Assembly (NCBI GenBank): GCA_002723115.1
Contig: PBNL01000054.1
Coordinates: 1-61,338, forward strand
DNA from: Methanobacteriota archaeon
GTDB taxonomy: Bacteria; Bacteroidota; Bacteroidia; Flavobacteriales_D; Sanyastnellaceae
Direction of reading: 5' to 3'
Length of the DNA: 61,338 nucleotides
Shown here piece by piece: positions 17,525 through 27,100 of the stretch; position 1 is the first letter of the stretch, and each line of letters opens with the position of its first letter. Under the pieces are notes generated by a model. That model ran no database searches and was not told the DNA's origin. It saw nothing but the letters and a program-made list of their open reading frames with translations. Position numbers and translations under genes: made by a program.

Positions 17525-20500
17525 TTAGTCTTGGTGTCTGAAAATTGTAATTGTACTACTGTGCTCTTCGTCTAATAACGAAATGTATACAGTGTAGTAA
17601 TAAACGCCATCAGAAAGCGGAGATTCCCTTTTGTTTTCACCACTCCATGGTTCGCTATTTTCATATGAAAGATCCTCAAACACTTGATTTCCCCATCTAT
17701 CAAATACTCTTAGTATGATGTACTCTCCTGAAGTTTGAAGGTAGTTATCCAAGCCATCAATAATAAGATACGTATTAGCATCATCACCGTTATAAGGAGT
17801 TAAAACGTTAGGCAATTCTATTCCACAAACGTCTCCAGGCCCTGGATTAGTGTGAATGTGGAATGCTTCACTTTCAGCGCCACAAGGGGTCTCAGTCATC
17901 CCTATAAGATCAAAGTAGTGTTCGCAATCTTCTGGGAAGACATCATTGATAAAGCTTTGGAAGCCTGAGCTACCGTCGCCATAATAGAAGTTTTCGTCTC
18001 CGCATTCTATCCACCAAGTGAAATCAGCATATGGAGGTCCAGGCTGAACTTCGTTTAAATCAAAATCGTAATAAACGTTGTCGCACATCACCACGGTTTG
18101 GTCTGACTCTGGGTTTCCATCCTCATCTAAGTAAGGGTATGGAATCTCGTCTACAGTCGGCTCAATTGTTGGAGGTAATCCAATGTAAAGCTGTATGCAG
18201 TGCTCTGTAATACCACATCCGTATGGATCTAGTACTTCAACACAAATGTCCTCACCGTTATAAGCCCATAATGGATCTCCGTTCTCGTCGAATAATGGAT
18301 TTCCATCTTCATCGGTAGCTTGAGGTACAGTCCAAGAGAAGCCCTCAGAACCATCAGGCCAAGTAGCTTCGTAATCGTCGTTTGGCAAGCTCAAATTAAT
18401 GGTTGTTATTCCATCTCCATTACAATCGGCAAAAATGCCACCCTCCTCGTCTTCGAATATGTTTTCAATTTGACTTACAATGTCAACGAATCCACAATTA
18501 ATGTTACCATCAGGGTAGCATGTGTTTGTTACAATCACACAGTATGAACCAGTTTCAGAAACTATTAATTCTTGACCTGTTTCTCCTGGAATAGTTTCTC
18601 CATTAAAAGTCCATTCATAAGTAGAGGTCTCATCGTTTTGGTCTCCTGCAATTGGATCAATCTCAATCTCATCACCCTCGTCACATAAGAACATGCTGTC
18701 GATTAGCGGCGGGAAGAACGCCTCTACTTCCACTGATGCCTCATCTGTACCACAACCATTTTCTATTTCTACAGTAAGGGTTGTGTTTGTGTATTGAGTA
18801 TAAGTGTAGTCGTTTTCTAAAATGTCATCATCTCCAGGGTATGGCCAATTTATCTCCGCTGTCCCACCAGCATCTGTTGTATCTGCTACAAGCTCTAGCT
18901 CAGCTCCATCACAAAGGATTACATCGGTCTCATTAAGTAAAATTGTAGGCGGAAGAGTAACCTCAACTTCATAGCAATACGGAATGTTGCAGTTTTCTTC
19001 GTAGAAACACAATTCATACATGCCAAATTCAATAGGAGCCCAAAGAGAATTGTACTGATCTGTGTATTCAAACCATGAAGTTCCAGGCCCTTGGGTTTCT
19101 TCCCAATATCCGTTTGCTTCTTCTACTTCACACATTGCCGGTGCAGAGTAAATTATTCCAGAACTTATGTCTGAAATAATGGTTTGGTTCTGAGAGTTAG
19201 AACAATTAAAAACTTGGATTTGGTTAAATGCGTCAGCATTAACATCCGCAGATATATACTCCACCTCTATTGTGTCACCAAATGCAATTGGCACAGAGAA
19301 TGTGTCGAAAGTGCTATTGATCAAAGTAAGGGTAGAAACAACTTCTCCGTTTACAATAATATTAACGAAACTTCCCTCCCATCCATCATTGTTAGATGTG
19401 ATTAGGTAGATGTTAAAATCACCCTCTTCAGTTCCCTCATAACCACCTGCGAATTCTACCGTGTCTAGACCTGTACACATTGGAGGGATCGTCATGTCAG
19501 GAATGTCAGCACCAATATTATTTATTTGGAATACACGCTGTCCAAAACATCCTGCTTCATCTTCAACTAACAACCTATACATACCGGCTGCAAGCCAAGC
19601 ACCACTTTCATCTGCAGTTACGTCATAAACTTCTCCTCCGAGTCCGTTCCAGTCTGCTTCCCATTCGTACCCAACAAATACTTCATCCACGTCAGGAACA
19701 ACCTGAACAAAAGCTGAATCGTCATCGCATATGAAAGGCGGATTAGGAGTGTACTCAACGTCTGGTAGATAATATGGGCTTTGATCGATGAAGAATGATG
19801 TTTGTACTTGACATCCTGCATCCAAAATTCCCGTTACCACAAAAGTTCCACCAAATGGAATGTTTGCTACGTTGAAATCGGTAAACTGACTGTTTACATT
19901 CCAAGAGAAGTCGTCGAAATCCCCTGTAGCTGTAATTGTCGTTTCAGAACCTGCACAAATAGACATAAGGCCCTCGACTGTAAGTTCAGGAGGTAGTATG
20001 TCTAAAACATTGATATACATAGTGACTGATGTCTGAGATGAAGGAGCTCCATCATCAACAGCCGTGATTTCAATTGTATTTAGGCCAGGAGCATTTCCTA
20101 CGAATGTTCCAGTAATTCCAGCATTTGTTCCGTCTGTTTGGGTGTACCCATCTATAGTATTTCCCGCAACAAGGTTTTGCACTACGTCAAGAGTCACAGA
20201 TTGTCCTGGCTCAGGGCCGAGGAAGTTGACGTCTACAGACGTTGTTTGGCCTAGACAAATTGTAATGGTATCACAGCCTAAGTTTTCAGTAGCAACTGGC
20301 GGAAGGTTGTTGCTAGATAAAGCTGTGTTAATGTCGAAATATTTGTAATCAAGCCAGTTAATTCCATCGTCATACCCTTCGCCTATACCATATGGACCGT
20401 TGTATGTGTCGTCAAGAAGATTAAACCTTCCGAATTGTACGTGAGGACCATCTGATCCAGTCGTGTTTTGGTCTGCACCTGTTACACCTGGGTCTGGTCC

Positions 20501-21340
20501 ACAACATCCACCGCCTCCACCGATATCACCGTGAGCCCAGTTCATGTCTAGGTAACAAACTTGAGCGTTGTTACCGTCACCTATGATACCGTCATTTGGT
20601 GTAATGATGATTTGGTAATTGTTCGTCAGGTCGTTGTGGTTGTTGTAATAACCTACATCTACGTAGTTTACATATACCGCATCCTGAGTAACCTTATACA
20701 TGATTTCACCAACTGATCTGTTGTCTGTATCCTGCCAGTATCCTGCAATCTGATTGTACTCTGCTTCTGGAAAGCTTGTTGGCGTCCAGTCAATTACGTC
20801 ACCACCAAAAGAAATCATCCCTTTAGAGTTTACGTAGAATTCAGAGTAAACGCTGCCATATAATTCAAATGTCCAGCCTGGGAACTCAATCGGTGGAGAG
20901 GCACAGTCAACGTCCCATCCAGCACCACCTTGAGTCTCCCATTGAACTTCGTTTGGCCCTAGTCCTCCAAGACCAGGTGGTGGAACTAAGGTCAAGTAAG
21001 TGTCATCAGGTTCAACCCAGCATCCACAATCGTCATTCTGCTGAACCATTTTCATTCTCAACTCTTTTCTCTTTTCTCTTTCTCCTTTGAATGAGTCTTT
21101 AAAGTTTTTTAATGCATCTAGATATGCATTCTCATCAAAGCCGTCCCAATCTCTTACAACAGCCCATTCGTCACGAGTCATTTGAAGCACTGCGTGCTTC
21201 AAGCCTCCATACGAATCGAGTATTTCTTGAGGGGTACGAGAATCAATATTTTCTTGGAATTCATTTTGGGCAATTACCAACGAAGTAGTCGAAAGTAAAA
21301 TCGACACTAAAATGAAGCTGTTCTGCAGGAATCGAATCAT
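17525..21340 (-). CDS. Large surface protein with gliding-motility-associated C-terminal (T9SS type B) domain
   Basis: 1271 residues, strongly acidic. A Sec signal peptide (about 1-24) is followed by a region with YVNSKGMISFG, IAGYWQDTDNRSVGEIMYK and NNYQIIITPNDG that resembles a NIDO (nidogen-like) domain, then cysteine-containing Ig-like/PKD-type repeats, and finally the CHU_C domain (IELPNVLTPYNGDDANTY, ILRVFDRWGNQVFED, LSDGVYYYTVYI) that directs export by T9SS and surface attachment. The role is presumably adhesion or matrix interaction. It is transcribed in front of radA. A TACCTTCG box (21366-21359) lies 18 bases before its ATG. Confidence 0.88.
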   Translation of the reverse strand: MIRFLQNSFILVSILLSTTSLVIAQNEFQENIDSRTPQEILDSYGGLKHAVLQMTRDEWAVVRDWDGFDENAYLDALKNFKDSFKGEREKRKELRMKMVQQNDDCGCWVEPDDTYLTLVPPPGLGGLGPNEVQWETQGGAGWDVDCASPPIEFPGWTFELYGSVYSEFYVNSKGMISFGGDVIDWTPTSFPEAEYNQIAGYWQDTDNRSVGEIMYKVTQDAVYVNYVDVGYYNNHNDLTNNYQIIITPNDGIIGDGNNAQVCYLDMNWAHGDIGGGGGCCGPDPGVTGADQNTTGSDGPHVQFGRFNLLDDTYNGPYGIGEGYDDGINWLDYKYFDINTALSSNNLPPVATENLGCDTITICLGQTTSVDVNFLGPEPGQSVTLDVVQNLVAGNTIDGYTQTDGTNAGITGTFVGNAPGLNTIEITAVDDGAPSSQTSVTMYINVLDILPPELTVEGLMSICAGSETTITATGDFDDFSWNVNSQFTDFNVANIPFGGTFVVTGILDAGCQVQTSFFIDQSPYYLPDVEYTPNPPFICDDDSAFVQVVPDVDEVFVGYEWEADWNGLGGEVYDVTADESGAWLAAGMYRLLVEDEAGCFGQRVFQINNIGADIPDMTIPPMCTGLDTVEFAGGYEGTEEGDFNIYLITSNNDGWEGSFVNIIVNGEVVSTLTLINSTFDTFSVPIAFGDTIEVEYISADVNADAFNQIQVFNCSNSQNQTIISDISSGIIYSAPAMCEVEEANGYWEETQGPGTSWFEYTDQYNSLWAPIEFGMYELCFYEENCNIPYCYEVEVTLPPTILLNETDVILCDGAELELVADTTDAGGTAEINWPYPGDDDILENDYTYTQYTNTTLTVEIENGCGTDEASVEVEAFFPPLIDSMFLCDEGDEIEIDPIAGDQNDETSTYEWTFNGETIPGETGQELIVSETGSYCVIVTNTCYPDGNINCGFVDIVSQIENIFEDEEGGIFADCNGDGITTINLSLPNDDYEATWPDGSEGFSWTVPQATDEDGNPLFDENGDPLWAYNGEDICVEVLDPYGCGITEHCIQLYIGLPPTIEPTVDEIPYPYLDEDGNPESDQTVVMCDNVYYDFDLNEVQPGPPYADFTWWIECGDENFYYGDGSSGFQSFINDVFPEDCEHYFDLIGMTETPCGAESEAFHIHTNPGPGDVCGIELPNVLTPYNGDDANTYLIIDGLDNYLQTSGEYIILRVFDRWGNQVFEDLSYENSEPWSGENKRESPLSDGVYYYTVYISLLDEEHSSTITIFRHQD

Positions 21341-21358
21341 TGTAAATCGGGGATTTAG

Positions 21359-21366
21359 CGAAGGTA
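21359..21366 (-). promoter_or_regulatory. Putative -7 box of the surface-protein gene
   Basis: Minus-strand TACCTTCG, one mismatch to TAnnTTTG, 18 bases before the ATG at 21340. Confidence 0.4.
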
Positions 21367-21425
21367 AATATACAACTATCTTCAGTGCAGTTTACAAGGT
21401 TTGTCGCATTGAAGTTCAACAAGTG

Positions 21426-21433
21426 TATTTTTG
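21426..21433 (+). promoter_or_regulatory. Putative -7 box of lepA
   Basis: TATTTTTG, full match to TAnnTTTG, 25 bases before the lepA ATG; predicts a leader of roughly 20 nt. Confidence 0.5.
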
Positions 21434-21458
21434 CAACTCATAAATAGGGATTTTACCC

Positions 21459-23249
21459 ATGGAACGCATTAGAAACTTCTGTATAATCGCCCACATTGAT
21501 CACGGGAAAAGCACGCTTGCTGACAGGCTTCTGCAGGAGACTAACACCATCTCTGACAGAGAGTTACAAGAACAGACTCTTGACGACATGGATCTTGAAC
21601 GGGAGAGGGGGATTACGATTAAATCTCATGCGATCCAGATGCGCCACACTCACATTGATGGCAATGAATATGTTCTCAATCTAATCGACACTCCAGGACA
21701 CGTAGATTTTTCATACGAAGTAAGTAGATCAATTGCAGCTTGTGAAGGAGCACTATTAATTGTTGATGCTACACAGGGTATTGAAGCCCAAACTATTTCA
21801 AACCTCTATCTAGCTCTTGAGCACGATTTAGAGATAATTCCGATTTTAAATAAAATGGATTTGGACTCCGCTGATCCTGAAGTAGTGGGAGACCAAATAA
21901 TTGATCTAATCGGATGTGATGAAAGTGATATTATCCCCGCATCTGGCAAATCAGGACTTGGAGTTGAGGACATTTTGGCCGCTGTGATAGAGCGTGTACC
22001 GGCACCTAAGGGCGATCCCGAAGCACCATTTCAAGCAATGGTTTTTGACTCTGTATTTAACAGTTTCAGAGGAATCATAGCTTACTTCAGAGTATTAAAC
22101 GGCAAATTAAATCGTCGTGAAAGAGTGAAATTCATCTCGACAGATAAGGAGTATATCGCAGATGAAATTGGCACTCTTGGATTGGATCTTCAACCACAAG
22201 ATTCTTTATCAGCCGGTGATGTAGGATACATTATTTCAGGAATTAAAGACGCCAAAGAGGTTAAAGTTGGCGACACACTTACAACATGTAGCAGACCTTG
22301 TTCTGAAGCGGTAAAGGGATTCGAGGATGTTAAGCCTATGGTGTTTGCAGGGATCTATCCCGTTGACACAGAGGATTATGAAGAGTTTAGGTTTTCAATG
22401 GAGAAGCTTCAGTTAAATGATGCTTCTTTAGTGTTTGAACCTGAAAGCTCTGCGGCTCTTGGGTTTGGTTTTAGATGTGGATTCCTAGGTATGTTGCATA
22501 TGGAAATTGTGCAGGAAAGACTTGAGAGGGAATTTAATATGACTGTAATAACTACCGTTCCAAACGTAAGCTATATAGCCCACGTTAAAGGCGGAGAGTC
22601 ATTTACTATCAACAATCCATCTGACCTTCCAGAAAACAATCATCTTAATTTTGTAGAAGAGCCATATATAAAGGCGCAAATCATTACAAAATCAGATTAT
22701 ATAGGCCCTGTAATGAGCCTTTGTATTGAAAAAAGAGGAGAGCTTGTAAGCCAAATTTATCTTAGCTCTGAAAGAGTAGAACTTACTTTCAAAATGCCTC
22801 TTGGAGAAATCGTATTTGATTTCTACGACAAGCTTAAGAGTATTTCTAGAGGTTACGCTTCTTTTGATTATTTCGCCGACGGGTATAAAGAATCAAATCT
22901 TGTAAAACTCGATATACTACTGAATGGTGATCAAGTTGATGCTCTTTCTGCACTTATTCATAGAGATCATGCTTATGACTTTGGTAAAAAAGTATGTTTA
23001 AAGCTTAAAGAACTAATCCCTAGGCAACAATATATGGTTGCAATTCAAGCTGCTATTGGTTCAAAAATTATATCTCGTGAAACAATAAGTGCTATGAGAA
23101 AGGATGTAACTGCAAAGTGCTATGGCGGTGATATCACTCGTAAAAGAAAGCTTCTTGAAAAACAGAAAAAGGGTAAAAAGAGAATGCGACAAGTTGGGTC
23201 AGTAGAAGTGCCTCAATCTGCATTCCTAGCAGTGCTCAAATTGGATTAA
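21459..23249 (+). CDS. lepA: Elongation factor 4 (LepA)
   Basis: 596 residues, standard length. The GTPase motifs are AHIDHGKST (11-19), RGITI, DTPGH and NKMD; the later domains include [20 protein letters not shown] and the LepA-specific C-terminus with [18 protein letters not shown]. LepA is a translational GTPase that binds ribosomes and assists initiation or back-translocation, especially under stress. It is convergent with rlmN, sharing a TTAA at the stops. Confidence 0.98.
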   Translation: MERIRNFCIIAHIDHGKSTLADRLLQETNTISDRELQEQTLDDMDLERERGITIKSHAIQMRHTHIDGNEYVLNLIDTPGHVDFSYEVSRSIAACEGALLIVDATQGIEAQTISNLYLALEHDLEIIPILNKMDLDSADPEVVGDQIIDLIGCDESDIIPASGKSGLGVEDILAAVIERVPAPKGDPEAPFQAMVFDSVFNSFRGIIAYFRVLNGKLNRRERVKFISTDKEYIADEIGTLGLDLQPQDSLSAGDVGYIISGIKDAKEVKVGDTLTTCSRPCSEAVKGFEDVKPMVFAGIYPVDTEDYEEFRFSMEKLQLNDASLVFEPESSAALGFGFRCGFLGMLHMEIVQERLEREFNMTVITTVPNVSYIAHVKGGESFTINNPSDLPENNHLNFVEEPYIKAQIITKSDYIGPVMSLCIEKRGELVSQIYLSSERVELTFKMPLGEIVFDFYDKLKSISRGYASFDYFADGYKESNLVKLDILLNGDQVDALSALIHRDHAYDFGKKVCLKLKELIPRQQYMVAIQAAIGSKIISRETISAMRKDVTAKCYGGDITRKRKLLEKQKKGKKRMRQVGSVEVPQSAFLAVLKLD

Positions 23250-24322
23250 GCTTTTCTTAAAGAGTCTTTACCCTTTTCGTTTTTATTTGCTAATTGGCCA
23301 CAGGCTGCGTCAATATCCTTACCCCTAGATCGCCGAACATTTACAATTAGGTTTCTATCTTCTAAAAATTTAGCAAAGCGATCTACTTTAACTGGATCTG
23401 CTTGTTCGAACTCACCATGATTAATAGGGTTGTATTCTATTATGTTGATTTTACACGGAACATTTTTGCAAAATTCAGCTAGCTCCCATGCATCTTGAGT
23501 TGAGTCATTGAAATCCTTAAATATTATGTACTCATAGGTAATTCTAGTGCCCGTTTTGTCATAGAAATATTTAAGTGCTTCCGCTAGAACTTCAAGATTG
23601 TTTGAGTCGTTAATCGCCATTATTTGGCTTCGTTTTTCATCATTTGCTGCGTGAAGACTAAGAGCGAGATTGAATTTTACTTTATCATCTCCAAGTTTTT
23701 TAATTGCCTTAGCAATCCCTGCCGTACTAACTGTGATTCGTTTAGGAGACATGCCTAACCCTGGGGTTCCACAAATTCTTGCAACGCTGTCGATCATGTT
23801 AGAATAATTGAGTAGCGGCTCTCCCATTCCCATATACACAATGTTGGTGAGGTTAGTATCGTACTCCTCTCTTGCAATCGAAGCAATGTTTTCAACTTGA
23901 TCATACATTTCTGCTGCGCTCAAGTTTTTCATCAGTTTTAATCTTCCTGTAGCGCAAAATTTACAAGCAAGACTACACCCAACTTGAGAAGAAATACATG
24001 CTGTCATTCTGCTTTTCGTTGGGATTAAAACTCCTTCAACTACACATAGATCTCCAGGCTTTTTCTTCTCTACTTCAAAAGCACATTTTACGGTACCGTC
24101 CTTGCTCTTTTGTTTTTCAGAAAGCCCAATTCTATTTAAATAAAATTGATCTTTAAGTGATTCTCTAAATGACTTCGAAAGATTTGTCATTTCATCAAAG
24201 GATCCAGCCGATTTAGTCCAAATCCATTCCTCGAGTTGTTTTGCTCTGAATGGTTTTTCACCTAATTCAGCAACTGCTGTTTTAAGTTCTAAACTGCTTA
24301 GACTACGTATATCCTTTAACAT
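23246..24322 (-). CDS. rlmN: 23S rRNA/tRNA adenine-C2 methyltransferase RlmN
   Basis: 358 residues. Radical-SAM enzyme that methylates C2 of A2503 in 23S rRNA and A37 in tRNAs. The cluster motif is C-x3-C-x2-C with Cys116, Cys120 and Cys123 ([11 protein letters not shown]); [11 protein letters not shown] and SLHAAND are present and the second catalytic cysteine is in IDAACGQL near the C-terminus. A TACTTTTG box lies exactly four bases before the ATG. Confidence 0.97.
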   Translation of the reverse strand: MLKDIRSLSSLELKTAVAELGEKPFRAKQLEEWIWTKSAGSFDEMTNLSKSFRESLKDQFYLNRIGLSEKQKSKDGTVKCAFEVEKKKPGDLCVVEGVLIPTKSRMTACISSQVGCSLACKFCATGRLKLMKNLSAAEMYDQVENIASIAREEYDTNLTNIVYMGMGEPLLNYSNMIDSVARICGTPGLGMSPKRITVSTAGIAKAIKKLGDDKVKFNLALSLHAANDEKRSQIMAINDSNNLEVLAEALKYFYDKTGTRITYEYIIFKDFNDSTQDAWELAEFCKNVPCKINIIEYNPINHGEFEQADPVKVDRFAKFLEDRNLIVNVRRSRGKDIDAACGQLANKNEKGKDSLRKA

Positions 24323-24326
24323 GTTG

Positions 24327-24334
24327 CAAAAGTA
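24327..24334 (-). promoter_or_regulatory. Putative -7 box of rlmN
   Basis: Minus-strand TACTTTTG, full match to TAnnTTTG, four bases before the rlmN ATG and just after the end of the LytTR gene. Confidence 0.5.
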
Positions 24335-24336
24335 AC

Positions 24337-25078
24337 CTAGCTTGACATCAATTGTTGCATCTGATGTCTAAGTTGCTCTCTTTTCCTAACGGCTAAGGGA
24401 ATCTCCTTTCCATTATCAAGAGTTACTTGGTGCAGTCTGTAATTGCATTGGTGAATCCTGGTGAGATTTACTATTTGGCTATTGTGAACTCTGAAAAACG
24501 TAGGATCATCTAGCATAGCCTCAATTCTTTTCAAGTTCTTTGAAATTGTAATTCTTCTACCTTTGCCTAGAAAAATAGTTGAATAACTTCCGCAAGCTTC
24601 AATGTGCATAATGTCCTCGTGTTTTACAAAATGCCTTTTGCCAGAAGTAGAAATTTCTAATCTTCTCGGTGCTGGAGTTTGAGATGCTGAGCTTTTTGAC
24701 ACGTTTTGATAGAAGTGCATTAGAATTCTCCTGGAACACGCCTGCAATTCATCCTTGTCAATAGGTTTTAATAAATAGTCAAAAGCTCTTTGTCTAAGAG
24801 CTTCTACAGCATACTCGTGATATGTTGTGGCAAACACAACGTAAAAAAGTCTCTTTCCTTATACTTTTCAATAACGTCAAGTCCTGATTCGTTGGGCATT
24901 TGAATATCCATGAACACAACGTCTGGACTAATTGTATCTATATAGTGTCTTGCTTCTTTCGCATTTGAGGCCATTGGATTACACGGAGAGAGGGGCAGCT
25001 TCTCTCTATTTGACGACAAATTAATTCTCGCGCAGGAGCTTCGTCGTCAACAACTAAAACATTAAGATTTTTACGCAT
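24337..25078 (-). pseudogene. LytTR-type response regulator broken by two frameshifts
   Basis: Joined across frames, this encodes a response regulator of about 247 residues: a receiver domain opening NVLVVDDEAPARELICRQ, phospho-acceptor Asp in DVVFMDIQMPNESGLDV, FATTYHEYAVEAL and the Lys in DYLLKPID, then a LytTR DNA-binding domain (KHEDIMHIEACGSYSTI, FFRVHNSQIVNL). The first frame runs from the ATG at 25078 to about 24980. The second continues to about 24845, the third to the stop at 24337. Each change needs one missing base; the second is in a run of T (minus strand, near 24848-24843), where one more T restores DFFYVVFATTY. Either a true pseudogene or two one-base sequencing errors. No partner histidine kinase is adjacent. 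Confidence 0.8.
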
Positions 25079-25155
25079 AAAGTAGGTGGGTTTTATGACT
25101 AAGGCTTTGATCTATTTCGAAGCTACATCGACGAATCAAGCCCAAAACACCTACT
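25079..25155. repeat. Imperfect inverted repeat upstream of the LytTR gene
   Basis: AGTAGGTGGGTTTT at 25079-25092 is mirrored by AAAACACCTACT at 25144-25155 (12 bp, with two extra G in the first arm). The arms enclose about 50 bases and fill the gap between the regulator start and the serine-hydrolase gene. It may be a terminator for the hydrolase transcript or a regulator site; neither can be shown. Confidence 0.35.
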
Positions 25156-25176
25156 TCATATCCGTGCTATATGAGT

Positions 25177-26346
25177 TTATAACTGTTCTCTTTGTTCTGC
25201 GATTTTCAATGCTGCTTGGATATAAATATAAGTATCTACACTGAGATTACGAAGAGCATTCATGTCTCTTTGGTATCCCGTACGCACCATTATCAAATCT
25301 TTTTCAGGAATAGAAACGACATATTGACCTCTGTGGCCTCGCATATAATAGAAGTCTAATCCATCATCAGTATGACCCATCCAAATCTGATATCCATAGA
25401 ATGGAATATCGACTCCAAGTTCCTTGTCAGATATTGGCTTGATCATTTCAGACACAAATTCTTCAGACAACACTCTTGTTGAATCAACTGCTCCGCCATC
25501 CAAAAGTAACCTACCGAATCTTGCGAAGTCTCTGGTTGTAGAATAGAATTGTGCAAAGCTTCTTTCTAAACCATCTACAGCATCTAAACCCCATTCAGCA
25601 TCATACTCTGCGTGTATTGGTCCCCAAATATTGTCAGCAACATAATCTGTAAGGGTTTGGTCTTGAACAACAGAAAGTAATTCAGCTAACAAAATTGTAT
25701 TACCACTCTGATACGCAAATTTCGTTCCCGATTTTGCAATAGGCCTATACGGCTTCATTAAAGATTCTATATCTCCACCATAATATGCTCTAGCTGGAAA
25801 ACCAAAAGGGTCTGTATAACTCTCTCCAAAAGGTATGCAGGTTCTCATTTGAAGAACATGTTCAACAGTTATGGTTGCTCCGAGGCCATCGGCAAACCTT
25901 GGGATATACTTCGAAAGAGGTGCTTTGACGTCTATTAACCCATCGTCAACAGCCTTTCCTATGGCCATTGCAACAATTGTTTTGGACATAGAAAAAGAGT
26001 TTGAAAGAGTTTCAACATTATGCCCTCTCCAGTATTTCTCAAATATTATTGTGTCTCTATGAACTACAAGAAAACTCGCACTTAACTCATCATCCATCCA
26101 CTTCTCCATCGTGTCTGGCAATTCTTTTATCACCATATCCTCAGGCCATGGAACAGGGTCTGTAGCTTTTAACACCCTAGAATCATAAGCGAATTTTAAA
26201 TCATCTATATTCCCAGAACTCCAGCCTCTAAGCCAAACTTCTTTGATTCCCTTATACAAATACCCATGGCCAGTTATTAAAGCTATAGCCACAACTGACG
26301 AGCCAATAATTAATAAGTAACCAAATGTTCTTTTAAGCCAATTCAT
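25177..26346 (-). CDS. Serine hydrolase, beta-lactamase/DD-peptidase (class C-like) family
   Basis: 389 residues. An N-terminal hydrophobic helix (about 8-26) anchors or exports the protein. The catalytic Ser and Lys are in SNSFSMSKTIVAMAIGKAVDDG (S-x-x-K, quoted in part as SMSK), with YQSGNT in the position of the second motif (Y-x-N/S). This is the family of esterases, peptidases and beta-lactamase-like proteins acting in the periplasm; substrate is unknown. It follows lipB by 9 bp on the same strand. Confidence 0.88.
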   Translation of the reverse strand: MNWLKRTFGYLLIIGSSVVAIALITGHGYLYKGIKEVWLRGWSSGNIDDLKFAYDSRVLKATDPVPWPEDMVIKELPDTMEKWMDDELSASFLVVHRDTIIFEKYWRGHNVETLSNSFSMSKTIVAMAIGKAVDDGLIDVKAPLSKYIPRFADGLGATITVEHVLQMRTCIPFGESYTDPFGFPARAYYGGDIESLMKPYRPIAKSGTKFAYQSGNTILLAELLSVVQDQTLTDYVADNIWGPIHAEYDAEWGLDAVDGLERSFAQFYSTTRDFARFGRLLLDGGAVDSTRVLSEEFVSEMIKPISDKELGVDIPFYGYQIWMGHTDDGLDFYYMRGHRGQYVVSIPEKDLIMVRTGYQRDMNALRNLSVDTYIYIQAALKIAEQREQL

Positions 26347-26350
26347 ATCA

Positions 26351-26358
26351 GCAAGTTA
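26351..26358 (-). promoter_or_regulatory. Possible -7 box of the serine-hydrolase gene
   Basis: Minus-strand TAACTTGC, four bases before the ATG at 26346. The last two bases differ from TAnnTTTG, but the same TAnnTTGC form appears at the same spacing before pepP. Confidence 0.3.
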
Positions 26359-27096
26359 GCAGATATCTGGTGTATTGAGTCCTGAGGTATAGGACCAGCC
26401 AAACAAATCTTGGAGGTGGTTTTTAAGTTTGGGCTTTACCTCTTCAAGGCCAACCTTTCGACCCGCCTCTTTAGAGATTGAGGTTACCCCCCTGTCTGTA
26501 ATTCCACATGGAACTATTAAGTCAAAAAAATTGAGATCTAAGTCAACGTTTAATGCTAAACCATGCATTGTTACCCATCTACTGCTCTTAACTCCAAAAG
26601 CACAGATTTTTCGAGCGCCATGTCCAGCTTCAATGTCAACCCAAACCCCTGTCAATCCTTCTATCCTTCCTGCAACAATTCCAAATTCCGCACAGGTTCT
26701 AATTATCGCCTCTTCAAGAGTCCGTAAATATTTGTGGATGTCCGTAAAGTATTGGTCAAGGTCTAAAATTGGATATGCAACTAACTGACCAGGTCCGTGA
26801 TATGTTATGTCACCCCCTCTATTAATCGGAAAATAATCAACTCCTAATTCTGCCAAGCGAGCTGGATTTACAAGAACGTTGTTTGCATCTCCGCTTTTCC
26901 CCAAAGTCAAAACATGAGGGTGCTCGACAAACAACAACCTGCTAATTGGTAATGGAAGAGATCGCAAATCTTCTTCGTCAGCAGCGTATCTCCTATCAAT
27001 CTTTCTTTGAATTATGGTTTTGAATATCACCTCTTGGTATTCCCAACAAGGCTTGTACCTCATGGTTCCCAAATCCTCAAACTGCAACTCCTTCAT
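26356..27096 (-). CDS. lipB: Octanoyltransferase LipB
   Basis: 246 residues. LipB moves octanoate from acyl carrier protein to lipoyl domains, the first step of lipoate assembly. Motifs are HPHVLTLGKSGDANNVL, INRGGDITYHGPGQLVAYPI and ARKICAFGVKSSRWVTMHGLALNV (quoted in part as GVKSSRWVTMHG), with the catalytic Lys in GVKSS and the catalytic Cys in VPCGITDRGVTS. The opening region with EYQEVIF is the usual Bacteroidota form. lipA is not in the window. Confidence 0.95.
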   Translation of the reverse strand: MKELQFEDLGTMRYKPCWEYQEVIFKTIIQRKIDRRYAADEEDLRSLPLPISRLLFVEHPHVLTLGKSGDANNVLVNPARLAELGVDYFPINRGGDITYHGPGQLVAYPILDLDQYFTDIHKYLRTLEEAIIRTCAEFGIVAGRIEGLTGVWVDIEAGHGARKICAFGVKSSRWVTMHGLALNVDLDLNFFDLIVPCGITDRGVTSISKEAGRKVGLEEVKPKLKNHLQDLFGWSYTSGLNTPDIC

Positions 27097-27100
27097 AAGG

